Below are positions 32,785 to 47,328 of a DNA stretch of 64,000 nucleotides, in pieces. The notes under the pieces are model-generated. The model was not told the DNA's origin. It saw only the letters and a program-made list of their open reading frames with translations, and searched no databases. This DNA comes from Stagonosporopsis chrysanthemi (Eukaryota; Ascomycota; Dothideomycetes; Pleosporales; Didymellaceae): contig JAFISE010000128.1 of NCBI GenBank assembly GCA_022560025.1, positions 1 to 64,000 on the forward strand, read 5' to 3'. Each line of letters begins with the position of its first letter. Position 1 is the stretch's first letter. The translations under genes and the position numbers were made by a program.

Positions 32785-34162
32785 ATGGCATCCGGGTCGC
32801 GAGTTCAACTGGACACAGCTCAAAGACCTCAATACTATGTCAGGGGTCTCAAGGCAGAAAGCGCAAAACTTACGACAGAACTGCTGCAAGTCAACCACGA
32901 GAAACACCACATCTTTTTCAACAGATCCGGCTTCCACAACCATATCGCACATCATCTCCTCACACTTTTTGCTCTGGGCGCCACTCCAGAAGAGATACAG
33001 CAAGGCTACAACACCAATGTTTCGTATCAAAGGCCACCCGAACCCATGAAAGAGGCCATCGTCGACGACATGCACAAGTTAGATCGTTTCAAGATCTACC
33101 TAGGCAAAGAGCAATATTATCACGACTTTCTAGTCTTCTTCCAGAAAGAAATTGAAGCAAAAACCTGGCAACAAGTGCTCAGCGAATACCTCTTTGCGCG
33201 CGATGAACGTGCAGAGGACCTCCTAGCTCGCATGTACGCCGGCTTCCTTCACCCAATCATCCATACTGGTTTCGGTGTCGAGTTCCAGCAACCTGCGATC
33301 ATCGCAGAAGGACTAGCACAGGCGTGTGTGCATGACAAATGGATGAGATCGTTGTTTGATACTGTTGAAAAAGCGGCTGAGAATAACAGGGGCAAAGGGG
33401 ACAGGAAGACCATTGTAAAGCTGCTCGAGGAGGTGAAGAATGATGAGGAGTTGAGTAATGCTGCGCACTGGGAAGACGGCAACAAGATCCGTGACGGCGT
33501 CATGAAGAGGGCGCTCGACAAGATTGTTGCAGTTGCGAGCCAATACACGATCGGAGAGGATGACGATCTAGAAGAGAAGACCGCTGAGATGATCAATGCC
33601 GCCGGTAAGTCAACAGCTTTTGCAGTGACACAGCACTAAGAGTTTCGCAGTTTACTTCACAGCAGCAGCTCAGCGCCCACCACACCAAGTGAAGCTCGAC
33701 TTTTATTATATGCACTGTGTCACCTCATCCATCTTCTTCTCGAACTTCCTCTCCTCCAACAACAACTTCCTCACGCCTGCAACAAAGCGTCGTCTGCTGG
33801 AGTGGAAGGTCTGGAACGACATCGTCATGTACGCTTCAAGGCACTCCCCAGACCTTCTTCTGTCTGAGATCACGGACTACAAACCCAAAGAAGACTCGGA
33901 TTGGGACGAGATCATTCTGCGAGTGAATAGGCTAGAAGACGATGGTCACGCAAGCAAGGTTATCAGAGCACTGGCCAATGGCCAAAAGTCAAGTGAGCCT
34001 TACGAGGGGAAGCCGGGCTTCGTCGTCAAAGGAGACGCGTGGAGGAAGATAGGGCACATGGCTATTGACTCCGTGGAAGCGGGGGAGCCCCACTGGACTA
34101 GGAGTTGCGGGTTCGACCAGGCGTGGGATGACGTGCCGCTGAGAGACGGCGCGAAGCTGTAA
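32785..34162 (+). CDS. Questin oxidase-like (DUF4243) protein (two exons, 443 aa)
   Basis: Exon 1 (32785-33604) and exon 2 (33651-34162) are separated by a 46-bp gtaagt...cgcag intron. The splice yields NAAVYFTAAAQRPPHQVKLDFYYMHCVTSS, a conserved block of the family. The N-terminal part has the His-rich HHIFFNRSGFHNHIAHHLLTLFALGA motif, and the middle has GFLHPIIHTGFGVEF. Questin oxidases (for example GedK in geodin synthesis) catalyse Baeyer-Villiger-type ring opening of anthraquinones, but many fungal members are of unknown substrate. An in-frame ATG at 32683 would add 34 residues without family similarity, so 32785 is preferred. No polyketide synthase or other pathway gene lies nearby. Confidence 0.88.
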
Positions 34163-36456
34163 ATTTGCTCGAGTGACGATATGGAAGTGAGGGGGTTGGT
34201 GACTAGTGATTGAACGCGTGGGCGCTGGAAGCGCGGGAGAATTGTCGAAGAACAGCTCAACGTGCGTTGTGCTCCTTGGTATGCAAGGTTCGAATTTCAC
34301 AAACTGGTGTCGGTGAGCGTCAAGCTATCGACATGCAATGTAACAGCGGAGCAGCTGACGATTTCTATGAGCAAGTGCCATATTAAGAAGACCAATGTCG
34401 TACAACACCGTGTCATCTTTCTCTCTTTGTGCTTAAAAGGTCCATCTATGACCCGAAGCTCGCTTCGTGAGACAGTCAGAGGGCTTGCCAGCATGCATAC
34501 CCGTTGTACCTGTACCGTACTACATGACAGCGTGCTGCGCATGTGCACGCCGCTACTTTGGGTCTCAGCTCCTAGTCAGATCTGAGGCACACTTGTGTCC
34601 GCGATCTTGAATGTCGAAATCATACCGCCGAGATGTATAGCGGTGTGCAATAACCAGAATACGATGTGGTCCAAGTCTTGGTACTTAAAACATAGCTGTT
34701 CATCTTGACAGGTCTATCCCAGTAGTCACACTGCATAGGTAATGGGTTTTCAGGCGAAGCTTTTCCACACGGCCAATCAAACAGAGCTTGTACCTGAGCG
34801 GCGCCAGGATTTGAATGCAGGTCCGTTGTGCATGAAGAGTGGATCCTGCTGCCGGCCGAAAGTAAATTAAATCACGCTGCTAGGGAATCCGATAAGGGAC
34901 AGGGACAGGGACAGGGACGATGTTAATGCTCATGGGGTCTCAATCCTACTCGCGACCCGTGTACCGCGGTGTAGCTTCTCGAAGATAGTACACAGTGCCG
35001 GGCCGAGCTGAAATTCGGAGGCGTTGAATACAAGGCCAATCATCCCTCGTACTCGCTACACCTCCACACAGGAGGAGGCGGTTCCAAGCGCTGTACCTCC
35101 TCTCGTGTGCTTCTAATTCTGAGCAAACGGCGGCAAGCCTATCGATAAGTGTGCGATTTGCTGTTCCACCGGGGGCTGAAGCTGCTTGCCTACGCTCAGC
35201 TCTGCGACCACAACGGCGGCCTGTTATGCACGAGGCCGCAGGAGCTAACCGTGGAGACCATCCCAACTTGACGCTTTACCAGATGTTGTGGTGTCGCACG
35301 GGCAGCGCCGTGCTGCCGCGTCGTCAGGCCCTCTTGGAGAAGGTCGGCGCAATATCATTTAAGGCAAGTGGTTGGCGACGTGGAGTGCGATAATGTCTCA
35401 TTCAGGCGGAGAAGTGCATTGCTCGCCAAACATGGTAGCAAATGATCAGCAGCACAACATCAACACTCGTATAACCAACAAGCGCAGCATGGCGCAGAGT
35501 TGGCATGGTGCTCAAGGAGATGATCGCGATGGGTACTCGGCGCCATGCCCGGCTGCAATTGCGATGCGCCGTAAAAGCGGAGCCAATGACGCTCACCTTC
35601 CCGCCATGAACATTTCGCGCTGCTGGAGATTGCGACACGGCGCGCACGGAGTATACCCCAAGTCGGGTGTCGGCTACCTCTTGACCTGTGAGCGCGCGGG
35701 CGAGCGCTGCTGGATCATGATGAGTGGAGGGGTTGTGCCGGGCTGTAAGAGTGTGATTGGCGAGGCGCAGTGGTGCCTGAGGACTGGATAACCTCAACGC
35801 CTTCGCAGATTGCGGCGTCGCCGCCAAACTGAACAGCGACTGGCTTGCAAGGCTGCACGCGTGCAACCGTCCCTGATTCCCTGCAGCGAACCAGGCATCC
35901 CTTACTGACATGTTTCAGCGGACTCTATCCGCGCTAGCGCCCGTCCAGCATGGCGCCCCTAACCAACAGGACCACTCCCACCAGCGGGGCTCTCTAGGGT
36001 TTCACGTCCCTGATCTGAGCATTCCTTCATTTTACCTAGAAAACACCCCATAGCCCAAGTGAGATCCGTTCGTTTCCCCTCTCTCCCCTTCCTTCTTTTG
36101 TTCGCCCTTGCGGCTCGTCGTTCTTTGCCTCCGGTTGCCTGTCGCTCATTTGCAACACCCACACTCGCTATCGATACCATCGACTCTCTCTTCTGTGCAT
36201 ACCGATTCTCGGAACAAGGCAACAGATTGGAAGTCCTGGCGGCTGAGGAAAGCATTCATTCACTTCACCCGTCACCGCATCACGTCTGCCAAGAATATCC
36301 TTCACTGGACCGCCAGTCGCTATCCGCTCGTCACCCCCGGAAAGTGAAAGTAGCAAACACCACAAGGAGCGCAAAGTTACCATCTCTGATACTCCTATCG
36401 TCACTCAGGACCGCGCTTCCTCGTACCCCTGATATCGTCAACCCTACAAACTCAAC
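34163..36456. other. Long gene-poor stretch (2.3 kb)
   Basis: No gene is supportable. Overlapping frames on both strands around 35370-35910 are both GC-biased and motif-free. The last 400 bp before the DUF1996 gene are CT-rich on the plus strand, as in fungal promoters and 5' UTRs. Confidence 0.5.
34896..34918 (+). repeat. GGGACA hexamer repeat, about four copies
   Basis: Four tandem GGGAC(A) units in otherwise non-repetitive intergenic sequence. Confidence 0.9.
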
Positions 36457-38162
36457 ATGAAGTCAACGTCCACCCTTTCCGTCGCCGCGGCGCTTCTGGC
36501 TGGCTCGGCTGAGGCTTTCTGGCGCATGCCCTGCCACTCCAGGACTGCTTTCCTCCGTCTCGACCCCATCGTCGACCCTGGTGTTGCCTCCTCCCACGGT
36601 CACGTTATCCACGGTGGCAGTAGTAAGTATATGACCCGCAATTTTGTTTCGACCCACTGCATGAGCAGAGTGCTATTCTGGGGTTACGTCGATGCGCGCA
36701 ACTTCAGGCATCCCTGACCACAGATGGCTCATGGTCGAGCCTGAGGCCGAACTCGTTTCATCGAAATGCTGAAGGTGCGTGCTAACTTGATTAATAGACT
36801 TCGGCGAGTCGACCACCTACGAGGATCTTCGCAAGTCCAACTGCACATCTTGTCAGTTCAGTGGGGACAAGTCGGCCTACTGGTAAGTCAAGAATCTGCG
36901 GGAATCTTTGCCCACTGCCATTAACACAGTCCAGGACACCTTCTCTGCACTTCGTCCACACCGATGGCAAGACTGAAGTCGTTCCTCAGATCGGCGGTAT
37001 GCTTGCATACTACCTCCTCCTCGGCGAGAACATTCAGCCCTTCCCTGAGGGCTTCGAGCTTCTTGCAGGAGACAGCCGCATGCGTAACTTCACCGGCTCA
37101 TTCCCTGACCCGCCAACATCGGCCTGGAACGCTGAGGACATGACTCAAGAGTCTCTCATGCAGAAGTCGCTCGGCTTCAACTGCCTTAACTACAATCGAG
37201 CGCCTGAAGGCTCCCGTTACCGTCACTTCATGCCGGACAAGGACTTCCTTGACGCCAACTGCGCCAACGGTATTCGCGCTGAGATCTTCTTTCCCTCATG
37301 CTGGAACGGCAAGACCCCTACGGCCGACGACCACAAGTCTCACATGCGCTACCCCAACTTGATCGATGGTGGCAATTGCCCCGAGGGTTTCGAGACTCGT
37401 CTCCCCTCCCTCTTCTATGAGACTATCTGGAACACCTACGCCTTCAAGGGCAAGTCTGGCCAATTCGTCTGGTCCAACGGTGACCCAACCGGCTACGGAT
37501 ACCACGCTGATTTCATCAACGGATGGGACACTAAGCTCCTCACCGCCGCCGTCAATGACTGCACAAGTTCCTCGGGCCGCGTTGAAGACTGTCAACACTT
37601 CACCTCTGCGCTGCAGACAGAGGCAGAGCAGGGCGAGTGTAAGATCGAAGACATCCCCACTGCCCTCCTCAATGATGACTGCGGCGGCCCCTCTGACGGC
37701 CTCTGCGGCAACGTTCCAGTACAGTACGGCCCCGAGTACGCCGCTGAACTTCAGGCCGGCGCAACCGAGAAGCCAACTGGAGGTGCATCGCTGACCTCCT
37801 CCGTCGCACCCGTGCCCACACAGAGCTACGCACCCGCCCGCTCCAAGAACTCCTACGGCGTCAGTGTCTATAACGTCAAGAGCTCGCACGTCCCGGGCCC
37901 ATACAACACCGACTCGCTCGAGATCGTCAAGCCTAGCAAGGCCACCACCTCGTCTTCGGCCGCACCAACCGTGACCCCCAGCCCGTCGCTCGACGACGCC
38001 GCCGACCCGGAAGGCTCCATCATCTCGACCAAGATCTACACTGAGGATGGCATCGTCTACGAGGTCGCCATTGAGGAGATTGTTATCACCACCACTGTCG
38101 ACGCCTCGTACCGTAAGGCACGGAGGCACGCGCACGCCCACCGCCGCCGCGAGTTCCACTAG
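36457..38162 (+). CDS. Secreted DUF1996-domain protein (three exons, 492 aa)
   Basis: Exons are 36457-36622, 36798-36882 and 36935-38162, with gtaagt donors and atag/ccag acceptors. The first intron is long (175 bp). Splicing produces HVIHGGSNFGESTTYEDLRKSNCTSC and SAYWTPSLHFVHTDGKTE, the core DUF1996 signatures. Later motifs are CWNGK, CPEGFETRLPSLFYETIW and NGDPTGYGYHADFINGWD. A signal peptide (MKSTSTLSVAAALLAGSAEAF) opens the protein. The C-terminus is Ser/Thr/Pro-rich with a basic HAHRRREFH end instead of a GPI signal. Members are extracellular fungal proteins whose activity is not established for most of the family. Confidence 0.92.
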
Positions 38163-38655
38163 ATGCATCAGCGTCTAGCGGAAGTAACGACATCTTGCTC
38201 TGATCATTCTTATCATGCAGCAGCATGGGCGGCGTTCGCATAGCATCACCGCTGCTCCTTGTTATTCTCTCTGCTCGACAGATATTTATCTGCCTTGCCG
38301 AATTGCCCTTGCGCCCCTGGTGTGTATGAGTTCCCGGGCACCTGGGTTTGAACGAGGTACATAGCGTTGGAACGGAGGCTTGGTGGATTGTTTCTTCTCT
38401 CGCATGGGCTGTTGTTTCCTGCGGGTGTGCGTTTCGCGTGCGTTTTGTTTGTCGCTTTTGGGGCGATGTGGAATGGCTGTGCCGGAGCCGCATGTGCTTG
38501 CTTTAACACTGATAGAAAGAAAAGGGTATTGACGAATTCCTTGTGCTGTTGCCATTTGGCTGTATTTTTGGTTATGATATCCAATCCACGATCGACCCTC
38601 CGGCTTGCTGAGCTCATCACTTCGCACATCCTACTATGTTCTTAAACTACCGCTT
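38163..38655. other. Convergent intergenic region
   Basis: 3' flanks of the DUF1996 and GH2 genes; no feature seen. Confidence 0.5.
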
Positions 38656-41364
38656 TCAAGCCCTGAAACCATCTCCCTCTAGCACCTGCGTTCCACCATT
38701 CAATCTCACCGTCCTACCCCTTACATTCCTCCCATCAATCCTGACTCTCAGTCTGTCCACGTCCCACCCCTCTCCCGCACTAACAGCAACATCATAGCTC
38801 TCGCGCGGCCAAAGCGTGAGATAGTTTGTCTCCCAGTGCACCGGCACCACATCCGCACCCTCTTCGTCCACAAGGTTAAGCCGCACAAACACCGCAGGCA
38901 CGTCACTTGTGTTCTCGATCTGCACGCTCTTGCCCTTACCGCGCACGACGATCGTGGCGTTGGACATGCGGGACAGAGCTGTGAGGTCGGAGAACGCGGT
39001 CACGGGCGTGTGGTACCAGGTCGAGTTGTCCCAGTCGAGGATGTCGGCTTGTGGCGCGAGCCAGTAAGTGTTGCGGCTCATTGGGTCTTTTTGGGTCGGT
39101 GAGGTGAGGATGAGGCGAAGGATGGCAGTGGAGGTTAAGTTGTTGAGAGTGGGGAGGGGGCCAAGGCGTTTGCTTGCGTTGGGTTCTGCATCGAAGTCTG
39201 TTCGGTCCTCCCAGAGGAAGATCTCCGAGAGGATAGTGCGGCCGGATAGATCGATGATGTCAACATTGACTTGTCTTGTCTTGTCTACAGCGGTGAGCTC
39301 TCGAGCGCGGTTCGAGTAGTATATGTCGCGTGAGTGGTAGTCGAAGACGACCGTCTCAGAGGTCCCCAGAGCGACCTTCGTGCCAAAGTAACTGCCACCA
39401 GGATGCAGGTAGTAGTCAAACAGACTCCAGTGCAGGCTTGGCCAAGCGCTGTTGAGCATCCAGTAGATCAGACCCGTTGCAGAACGCTCGACGGTCCAGC
39501 GAGAGAGATATGCCTCAAACTGGGCGCGCGTAGCTTCGTAATCTGCCATCTGCGCCTTGAGGAGGTAGTCATCTAGGCTGATGGGAGTACCATAGCGCTT
39601 GTAGAGTGCTTCGTTGTAGATAGAGCGTGTGTAGAAGGAGGAGACATTGGTACCCATGTGGTAGAGGCCTTTGTCTGGGCTTTTCCAAATGTCATCCAGG
39701 TCATCTGAGGAGAGGAACTTGGTCAGGCTACCGTACTCTGGTGTACCGACCCCAGTACCGAGTTCAGAGCCAAAACCGAACGCTGCACCCAGACGCGTAT
39801 CGTTACCATTGTCGGTGTCATACCAATAGTTTGGTGGCACCCAATCGTATGGGCCAAGCATCTTCAGGCCGCTATTTCCAAGACGTTCTGGATATCCTGA
39901 TTGCGAAGCGGACGCTATTATTGGAGTAGACCAGTTAAAGCCCTTCAACGTGTTGACATATAGGTCGGTCGCCCTGTTATCCGGCCAGAAATCACTGCCG
40001 ACCAGAAAACCCATTACACTGGGATGATTCTGCATCATCTCTGCTTCGTGAGCCATTGAAACGGCGGCAGTCGTGTAGTCGTCATCGTCCCAATCCTCGC
40101 CGTTCTTCTCCTCGTTGTAAGACCATGCTTCCCACTTGTCGCAGCATTCCCAACCCGGCAACAGCATGACGCCCATCTCATCTGCCAAATCGTACAGTTC
40201 AGGGTGTTCTTGCTTGCCTTCGAGACGAACTGTGTTCATACCCATATCCAAGACGTACTCAAATTGTGTACGCAATTTCTCGATGTCAAAGCGGAGGAAG
40301 ATGTCAGCGGTGTAGCCAGCCCCAATGACCTGGAAAGGTTCGCCGTTAATGGAGAAGACGGTGTCATTGTAGGCGTTCAGCCGGGAGGTTACCGTGCGAA
40401 TGCCGAAGCGAACCTTTGACGTCTGATCGTAAACGACTGACACGTTGGTATTGCTGACATTGGTAGCGGTGCACTGAACGCTGTAGAGCGGCTGGTCACC
40501 CCATTGCGATGGATACCATATCCTTGGGTTTTCGACCTTCAGATGCAACGCTACCAGATCCGAGCCTTGGGCGTTGGTATCGAAGGATTTGCGTGGTCTC
40601 CCAAGCTCTGTTCCATCTGGGCTTGTCACAGCACACTGAACTTGGCCCTGGACGGACCTATCGCCCAGATTCTTCACACTGACCTCGAAGTCCAAGTCAC
40701 CACGTAATGTTGTTCTGACACGCGGCTTCCCGAGGCTGATCCGCCCACTCTTCTTGATTTGGACATCGCGCCAGATTCCTGTTCCGTTGTCTGGCGGGTA
40801 TGGATTCCAATCCACGAAGCCGAGGGCAAAATCGCGGTTGTAGTCAGTCGGATACACCTTCACCAGGATAACATTGATACCGGCTTCCAGTCTGGGTGTA
40901 ATGTCGAACTCTGATCCAGCGTATGCACCGATCGTTCCTCCAAGATAGACTCGGTTGAGCCATATATCTGCCCGTGCCGAGACTCCATTTGTGACCAACT
41001 GCGTGAATGCACCTTCGTCTTTTCTGAAGTCAAATTCGGTACGGTAGAACCATGCAACTCGAAACTGTTCAGCATCGATGTCGCGCAGATTGTCCGTGAA
41101 GAACAGATCGGTCTCGTTATAAACACCGTTGTCGACCAATGTTGCCAATAAAGTGCCCCGTGAACCGATGGTGTGCCACGAAGATGTATTGAGGTTCGGT
41201 GCAGATAACTTCGCTGTGTTAATTCCAACATCTCTGGTTGAAGCAACTTTCCAGGATGTGAGCGTCGTCGTTGAGATATCGAAAGCTGTGATGGCTGGTA
41301 CATTGACGAGGCCCGTCGCAGCCAGCAAAAGCAGCAATGACCATCGAGGAGTTGATTTGCCCAT
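38656..41364 (-). CDS. Secreted GH2 exo-beta-D-glucosaminidase-like hydrolase, 902 aa
   Basis: Signal peptide (LLLLLAATGLVNVPAITA), then a GH2 sugar-binding domain (WFYRTEFDF, ADIWLNRVYLGGTIGAYAGSE), a beta-sandwich, and the TIM barrel (NTVRLEGKQEHPELYDLADEMGVMLLPGWECCDKWEAW). Key acidic residues are Asp458 in GFLVGSDFWPDN and Glu534 in GFGSELGTG. Their spacing and context match bacterial CsxA-type exo-chitosanases, where the corresponding residues are acid/base and nucleophile. Activity on chitosan-derived glucosamine is inferred from this. Alternative GH2 activities (mannosidase, glucuronidase) fit less well. The frame extends upstream only from a GTG, so ATG 41364 before the signal peptide is chosen. 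Intronless. Confidence 0.9.
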   Translation of the reverse strand: MGKSTPRWSLLLLLAATGLVNVPAITAFDISTTTLTSWKVASTRDVGINTAKLSAPNLNTSSWHTIGSRGTLLATLVDNGVYNETDLFFTDNLRDIDAEQFRVAWFYRTEFDFRKDEGAFTQLVTNGVSARADIWLNRVYLGGTIGAYAGSEFDITPRLEAGINVILVKVYPTDYNRDFALGFVDWNPYPPDNGTGIWRDVQIKKSGRISLGKPRVRTTLRGDLDFEVSVKNLGDRSVQGQVQCAVTSPDGTELGRPRKSFDTNAQGSDLVALHLKVENPRIWYPSQWGDQPLYSVQCTATNVSNTNVSVVYDQTSKVRFGIRTVTSRLNAYNDTVFSINGEPFQVIGAGYTADIFLRFDIEKLRTQFEYVLDMGMNTVRLEGKQEHPELYDLADEMGVMLLPGWECCDKWEAWSYNEEKNGEDWDDDDYTTAAVSMAHEAEMMQNHPSVMGFLVGSDFWPDNRATDLYVNTLKGFNWSTPIIASASQSGYPERLGNSGLKMLGPYDWVPPNYWYDTDNGNDTRLGAAFGFGSELGTGVGTPEYGSLTKFLSSDDLDDIWKSPDKGLYHMGTNVSSFYTRSIYNEALYKRYGTPISLDDYLLKAQMADYEATRAQFEAYLSRWTVERSATGLIYWMLNSAWPSLHWSLFDYYLHPGGSYFGTKVALGTSETVVFDYHSRDIYYSNRARELTAVDKTRQVNVDIIDLSGRTILSEIFLWEDRTDFDAEPNASKRLGPLPTLNNLTSTAILRLILTSPTQKDPMSRNTYWLAPQADILDWDNSTWYHTPVTAFSDLTALSRMSNATIVVRGKGKSVQIENTSDVPAVFVRLNLVDEEGADVVPVHWETNYLTLWPRESYDVAVSAGEGWDVDRLRVRIDGRNVRGRTVRLNGGTQVLEGDGFRA

Positions 41365-41718
41365 TTTTGTCCTGTTCAAATGTGGTGGATTGATTCGTGA
41401 ACATGAGGAGACTGGGGACACTATATGGCTTGCGGGCCTTGCAAGCCGGGATGCAGTGTAACCTAAAGATTTGTGTCGTCAATGCGACAACACTGGAAGT
41501 CACACGAGGCCGACAAAAGGTGGAGAGCTCCAGTGCGTCGACAAGGGTTGAGATATTGGACATGCAAGGTCCGTCCGTTGAAGTTACTCCGCACACTAAG
41601 ATAAAGACATATAGGTCAAGCTCGCAAGGGTGTGCATGTTCACCGCAGCAACCATAGCCGCTCAGCTGCAGATCCTGCAGAAAAACATAATATGGCACAT
41701 GTAAATGGCATCGCACAT
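41365..41718. other. Intergenic, promoter side of the GH2 gene
   Basis: Short spacer between the GH2 start and the acyl-CoA dehydrogenase stop; nothing further seen. Confidence 0.5.
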
Positions 41719-43155
41719 CTACAGCTTCCAGCCTCTCTTTTTCGCAAGTGCGGTCTCTTGACGAACGGCTAGATCGGCAATGATCTCTTCGCTACCACCA
41801 CCAACGACCTGCAAGTTGTGTTAGTAATATGTCCAGCTGCAGGGGATGTCTAAACGGACCATCATCCTGAGATCGCGACTCATCTGCTCAACAATAGCTC
41901 CAGGCCCGCCTTTCTGGTAGCCGGCACCACCAAAGATCTGCTGCGCTTCACGGTTTGCCATCTCTAGAATGCGCCCGCCATGTACCTTCGACAGCGCAAT
42001 CTGCCCAGCAATCTCGGGGTCCTGCCAACCTAACGGAGACTGCTGAATATGGTACGCAAGCTGTTCAAGCCATGCCCAATGGCTTTCCACGTACCGTCCG
42101 ATGGTCGCGAGCTTGTGGCTGATGATCTGATTGGCAATCAGCGGCTTGCCAAACGTGTGCCGTCTATTTGCATAGTCGAAGGACTCAGAAAGGCAAGTAC
42201 GGGCTTTGCGGTTGCAGCCAATTGACATGATGAAACGCTCCTTGTTGAAGTTGGTCATGATTATTCGGAAGCCTTCATTTTCCTTGCCCAGAAGATTCTC
42301 AGCAGGTACCTTGACGTCGTCCATTTCGACAAAGCTAGCACCACCACCGTTCTGCCCGCTGTTTGGAATTCGTCGCCAGGTGAAACCCTTCGAGCTGACA
42401 GGGATGACGATGACTGAAATGCCGCTCATGCCCGGGCCACCGGTTCGTACAGCGGTTGTCATGTGTGTTGCAGTAGGCATGCCAGTAATCCACTTCTTGT
42501 AGCCGTTCACGATGTAGTGCTTGCCGTCGGGTGTTTTCTGCGCGGTCGTTTGTAGGTTGGCAACATCAGACTGTCAGGATGTCAGTGTTGCCCATTAGCA
42601 AGCTGAGAGGATACTCACACCACCACTTGGTTCTGTGATTCCCAGGCAGAAGCTCGTATCCCATGTAAAGAGCCCAGGCAGCCACTTGCGCTTCTGTTCA
42701 TCGGTGCCGTGGTGTACGATGGGTGGGACGCCAATCACACTTCCACCACCAAGGGCAGTGCCCACTCCACCTTCAATACGGCTGCTCTCGTCTGTCGACA
42801 CCATGAGGTGAAAGACGTCCATATCCCCTACAGGTATGCCGGCTGGCCCTGATACATCTTTTGGCCTATAAGGCTCAGGCACGTCCCCAAACGCAAAACC
42901 AGTGCGAGCCCATTTTCTGCGTTCCTCTGCCGGTGCTTCGCCCTTCTCCTCCCACTCCAGCATATATGGTTTCACATTGTCATCGATGTACGTTCGTAAG
43001 GCGTTGCGCAATCGTTTATGCGAATCGTTGTAGTAAGGTGATGCGAGTGAAGAGTACCAAGATGGCTCAGCCCAGGGGCCAAGGTTGCCAAATGTCTCCT
43101 TCTCCGTTTGATTCAGAGAAGTTACGAGTGCAGGCTTCGTCGGTGGGAACGACAT
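41719..43155 (-). CDS. Acyl-CoA dehydrogenase family protein (three exons, 445 aa)
   Basis: Exons are 43155-42619, 42570-41860 and 41808-41719. Intron 1 (48 bp, gtgagt) lies inside the FAD-binding LGITEPSGGSDVANLQT motif. Intron 2 (51 bp, donor gtccgt, TACTAAC branch) lies in DLRMMVVGGGSEEIIADLAVRQ. Further motifs are GYKKWITGMP, FNKERFIMSIG, and GGAGYQKGGPGAIVEQMSRDLR. Flavoproteins of this family remove two hydrogens from acyl-CoA esters in mitochondria or peroxisomes. No N-terminal targeting peptide and no C-terminal SKL are seen, so location is open. The second donor is weak but its junction reproduces the family consensus exactly. Confidence 0.93.
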
Positions 43156-45882
<2,727 letters not shown>

Positions 45883-46850
45883 ATGGTGTTACACGGTCTG
45901 CTCCCAAAACCTCTGCCGTCCGACATGTTGATGGGTATTAGCTATGTTGCCCCACAGCAGCTCCAACGAAGCTAACGAGCTCAGTCGGCCAACTCCTGAC
46001 GAACCCACTTCACCCCGAGCGCGAATGCTTCTACTCCAACGCAGCGCATGAAGAAGTCGACGACCTGAACGACTACCACATCCAACTTCGCTACAAGGAT
46101 CTATATAGTCTCGACCAGGAAGGCCGTTTCCTCACCAACTATGGCGCCAAATTCGAACTCGGTCGGGTTTATAGGCAGCCGAATCTGCTTACGGTCAAAG
46201 CTGAGCAGATGATCCAGCGCACAAGTCAAGACGCCACGGCAGCTTTCCAAGCTGTCTGCAATGATTCAGAAGCACGCACATGGATCTATGACACTGTAAA
46301 GGCTGGCAAGCCGCTGTACATCGTTCTGGGAGTTACGGAACTGAAGAACGCTGTTTTCAAGAGGGCAAGACTGCAGGACTCCGGTGCGTCGAACCGATTG
46401 AAGGAACAGCCAATTGAGGAGGGCGCAAAGGTCCCAAAGTCTCTGCAGACATCGTCCTCCTCAGACTCAAGCCTCGGGGGCATTGGAAGTGAACCTTTGA
46501 TCTCTGGCGTGTTTGGCATGGACGTCCGACGTGTTGCGGCCAAGATTACAACACCAACAGAGCCTCACACGTTGTCCGACCTGAAGTACAGGTGGTTTTA
46601 CTACGACGTTGCTACCGGCGAGACCAAGGAGCAACTGATGATCGGTCTTGGCGAACAGCTGAAAGCCAACGAGCTGCGTCTCATGCTTGATCTGTCCGAA
46701 GATGATGTCCAAGGCAACTTGGAGGCAATCAGCAAGCTGAGCCTCGATGCGCTGAGCGCGGCCGCTAGTCCTATGCTACGCCCCAGCTCACCAGCTCTCC
46801 GAGGCCGCTCGCCCTCTCCCAATCCGGCCATGTTGCGATCTCAGCATTGA
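45883..46850 (+). CDS. Unrecognised fungal protein with Ser/Pro-rich tail (two exons, 305 aa)
   Basis: Exon 1 (45883-45934) codes for MVLHGLLPKPLPSDMLM. A 50-bp intron (gtatta, branch gctaac, ctcag) joins exon 2 (45985-46850) in phase. The body contains HIQLRYKDLYSLDQEG, then WIYDTVKAGKPLYIVLGVTELKNAVFKRA, and SDLKYRWFYYDVATGETKEQL. The C-terminal 40 residues are a low-complexity SPxxRxxSPSP tail. No signal peptide or membrane helix is seen, so it is probably cytosolic. Exon 1 is needed for a start codon because the exon 2 frame is open back to the acceptor. I do not recognise the family and give no function. Confidence 0.75.
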
Positions 46851-47328
46851 GCCTTGAGAAGAGGACTCTGGAATACGATTACGATGACACGAAATATACG
46901 ACAAGGAATGCATACAGCGACTTTGCGCTTACGCACGGCATGATGGCATGGCATTGATTTGCGGCGACAACGTCACGATGGCACGGCATACTTTCTTCTC
47001 CTTGACCCGTCGACGGACGGCAGAGATTGCCTGTTAATGATTGTGCTCTGACCGTTTTGTCGGTTGCACTTATAGAGCATTACTCGAAAAACATTTCCAC
47101 TAAGCTGTAATGTCCTTTGCGGTGCACCAAAACATGTCTGTCCACAGGTAATTACGTGTGTTTCGCAATGTCTGCACCCATATTTGATGAAACGGTTTGT
47201 GAAGACGCACCACGCTAGCAGAAAGGCAGGTGTGATTGCGGGGCGCGTCCGCAAAATTTCTGGAATGTTACACGCAACTTTGAAGAGCACCTGTAAAAGC
47301 AAAACGTCGAGACCGCGCATACCATACC
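46851..47328. other. Intergenic, no feature seen
   Basis: Spacer between two plus-strand genes; promoter of the RWD protein. Confidence 0.5.

Noticed and set aside
35372..35911. Overlapping frames of 139 and 169 codons on opposite strands
   Set aside because: Neither has motifs or codon pattern above the other; treated as intergenic.
37296..38168. 290-codon minus-strand frame opposite the DUF1996 gene
   Set aside because: Composition (Gly/Val/Asp-rich) is what GC-biased antisense of a real gene gives; the plus strand carries the recognised domain.
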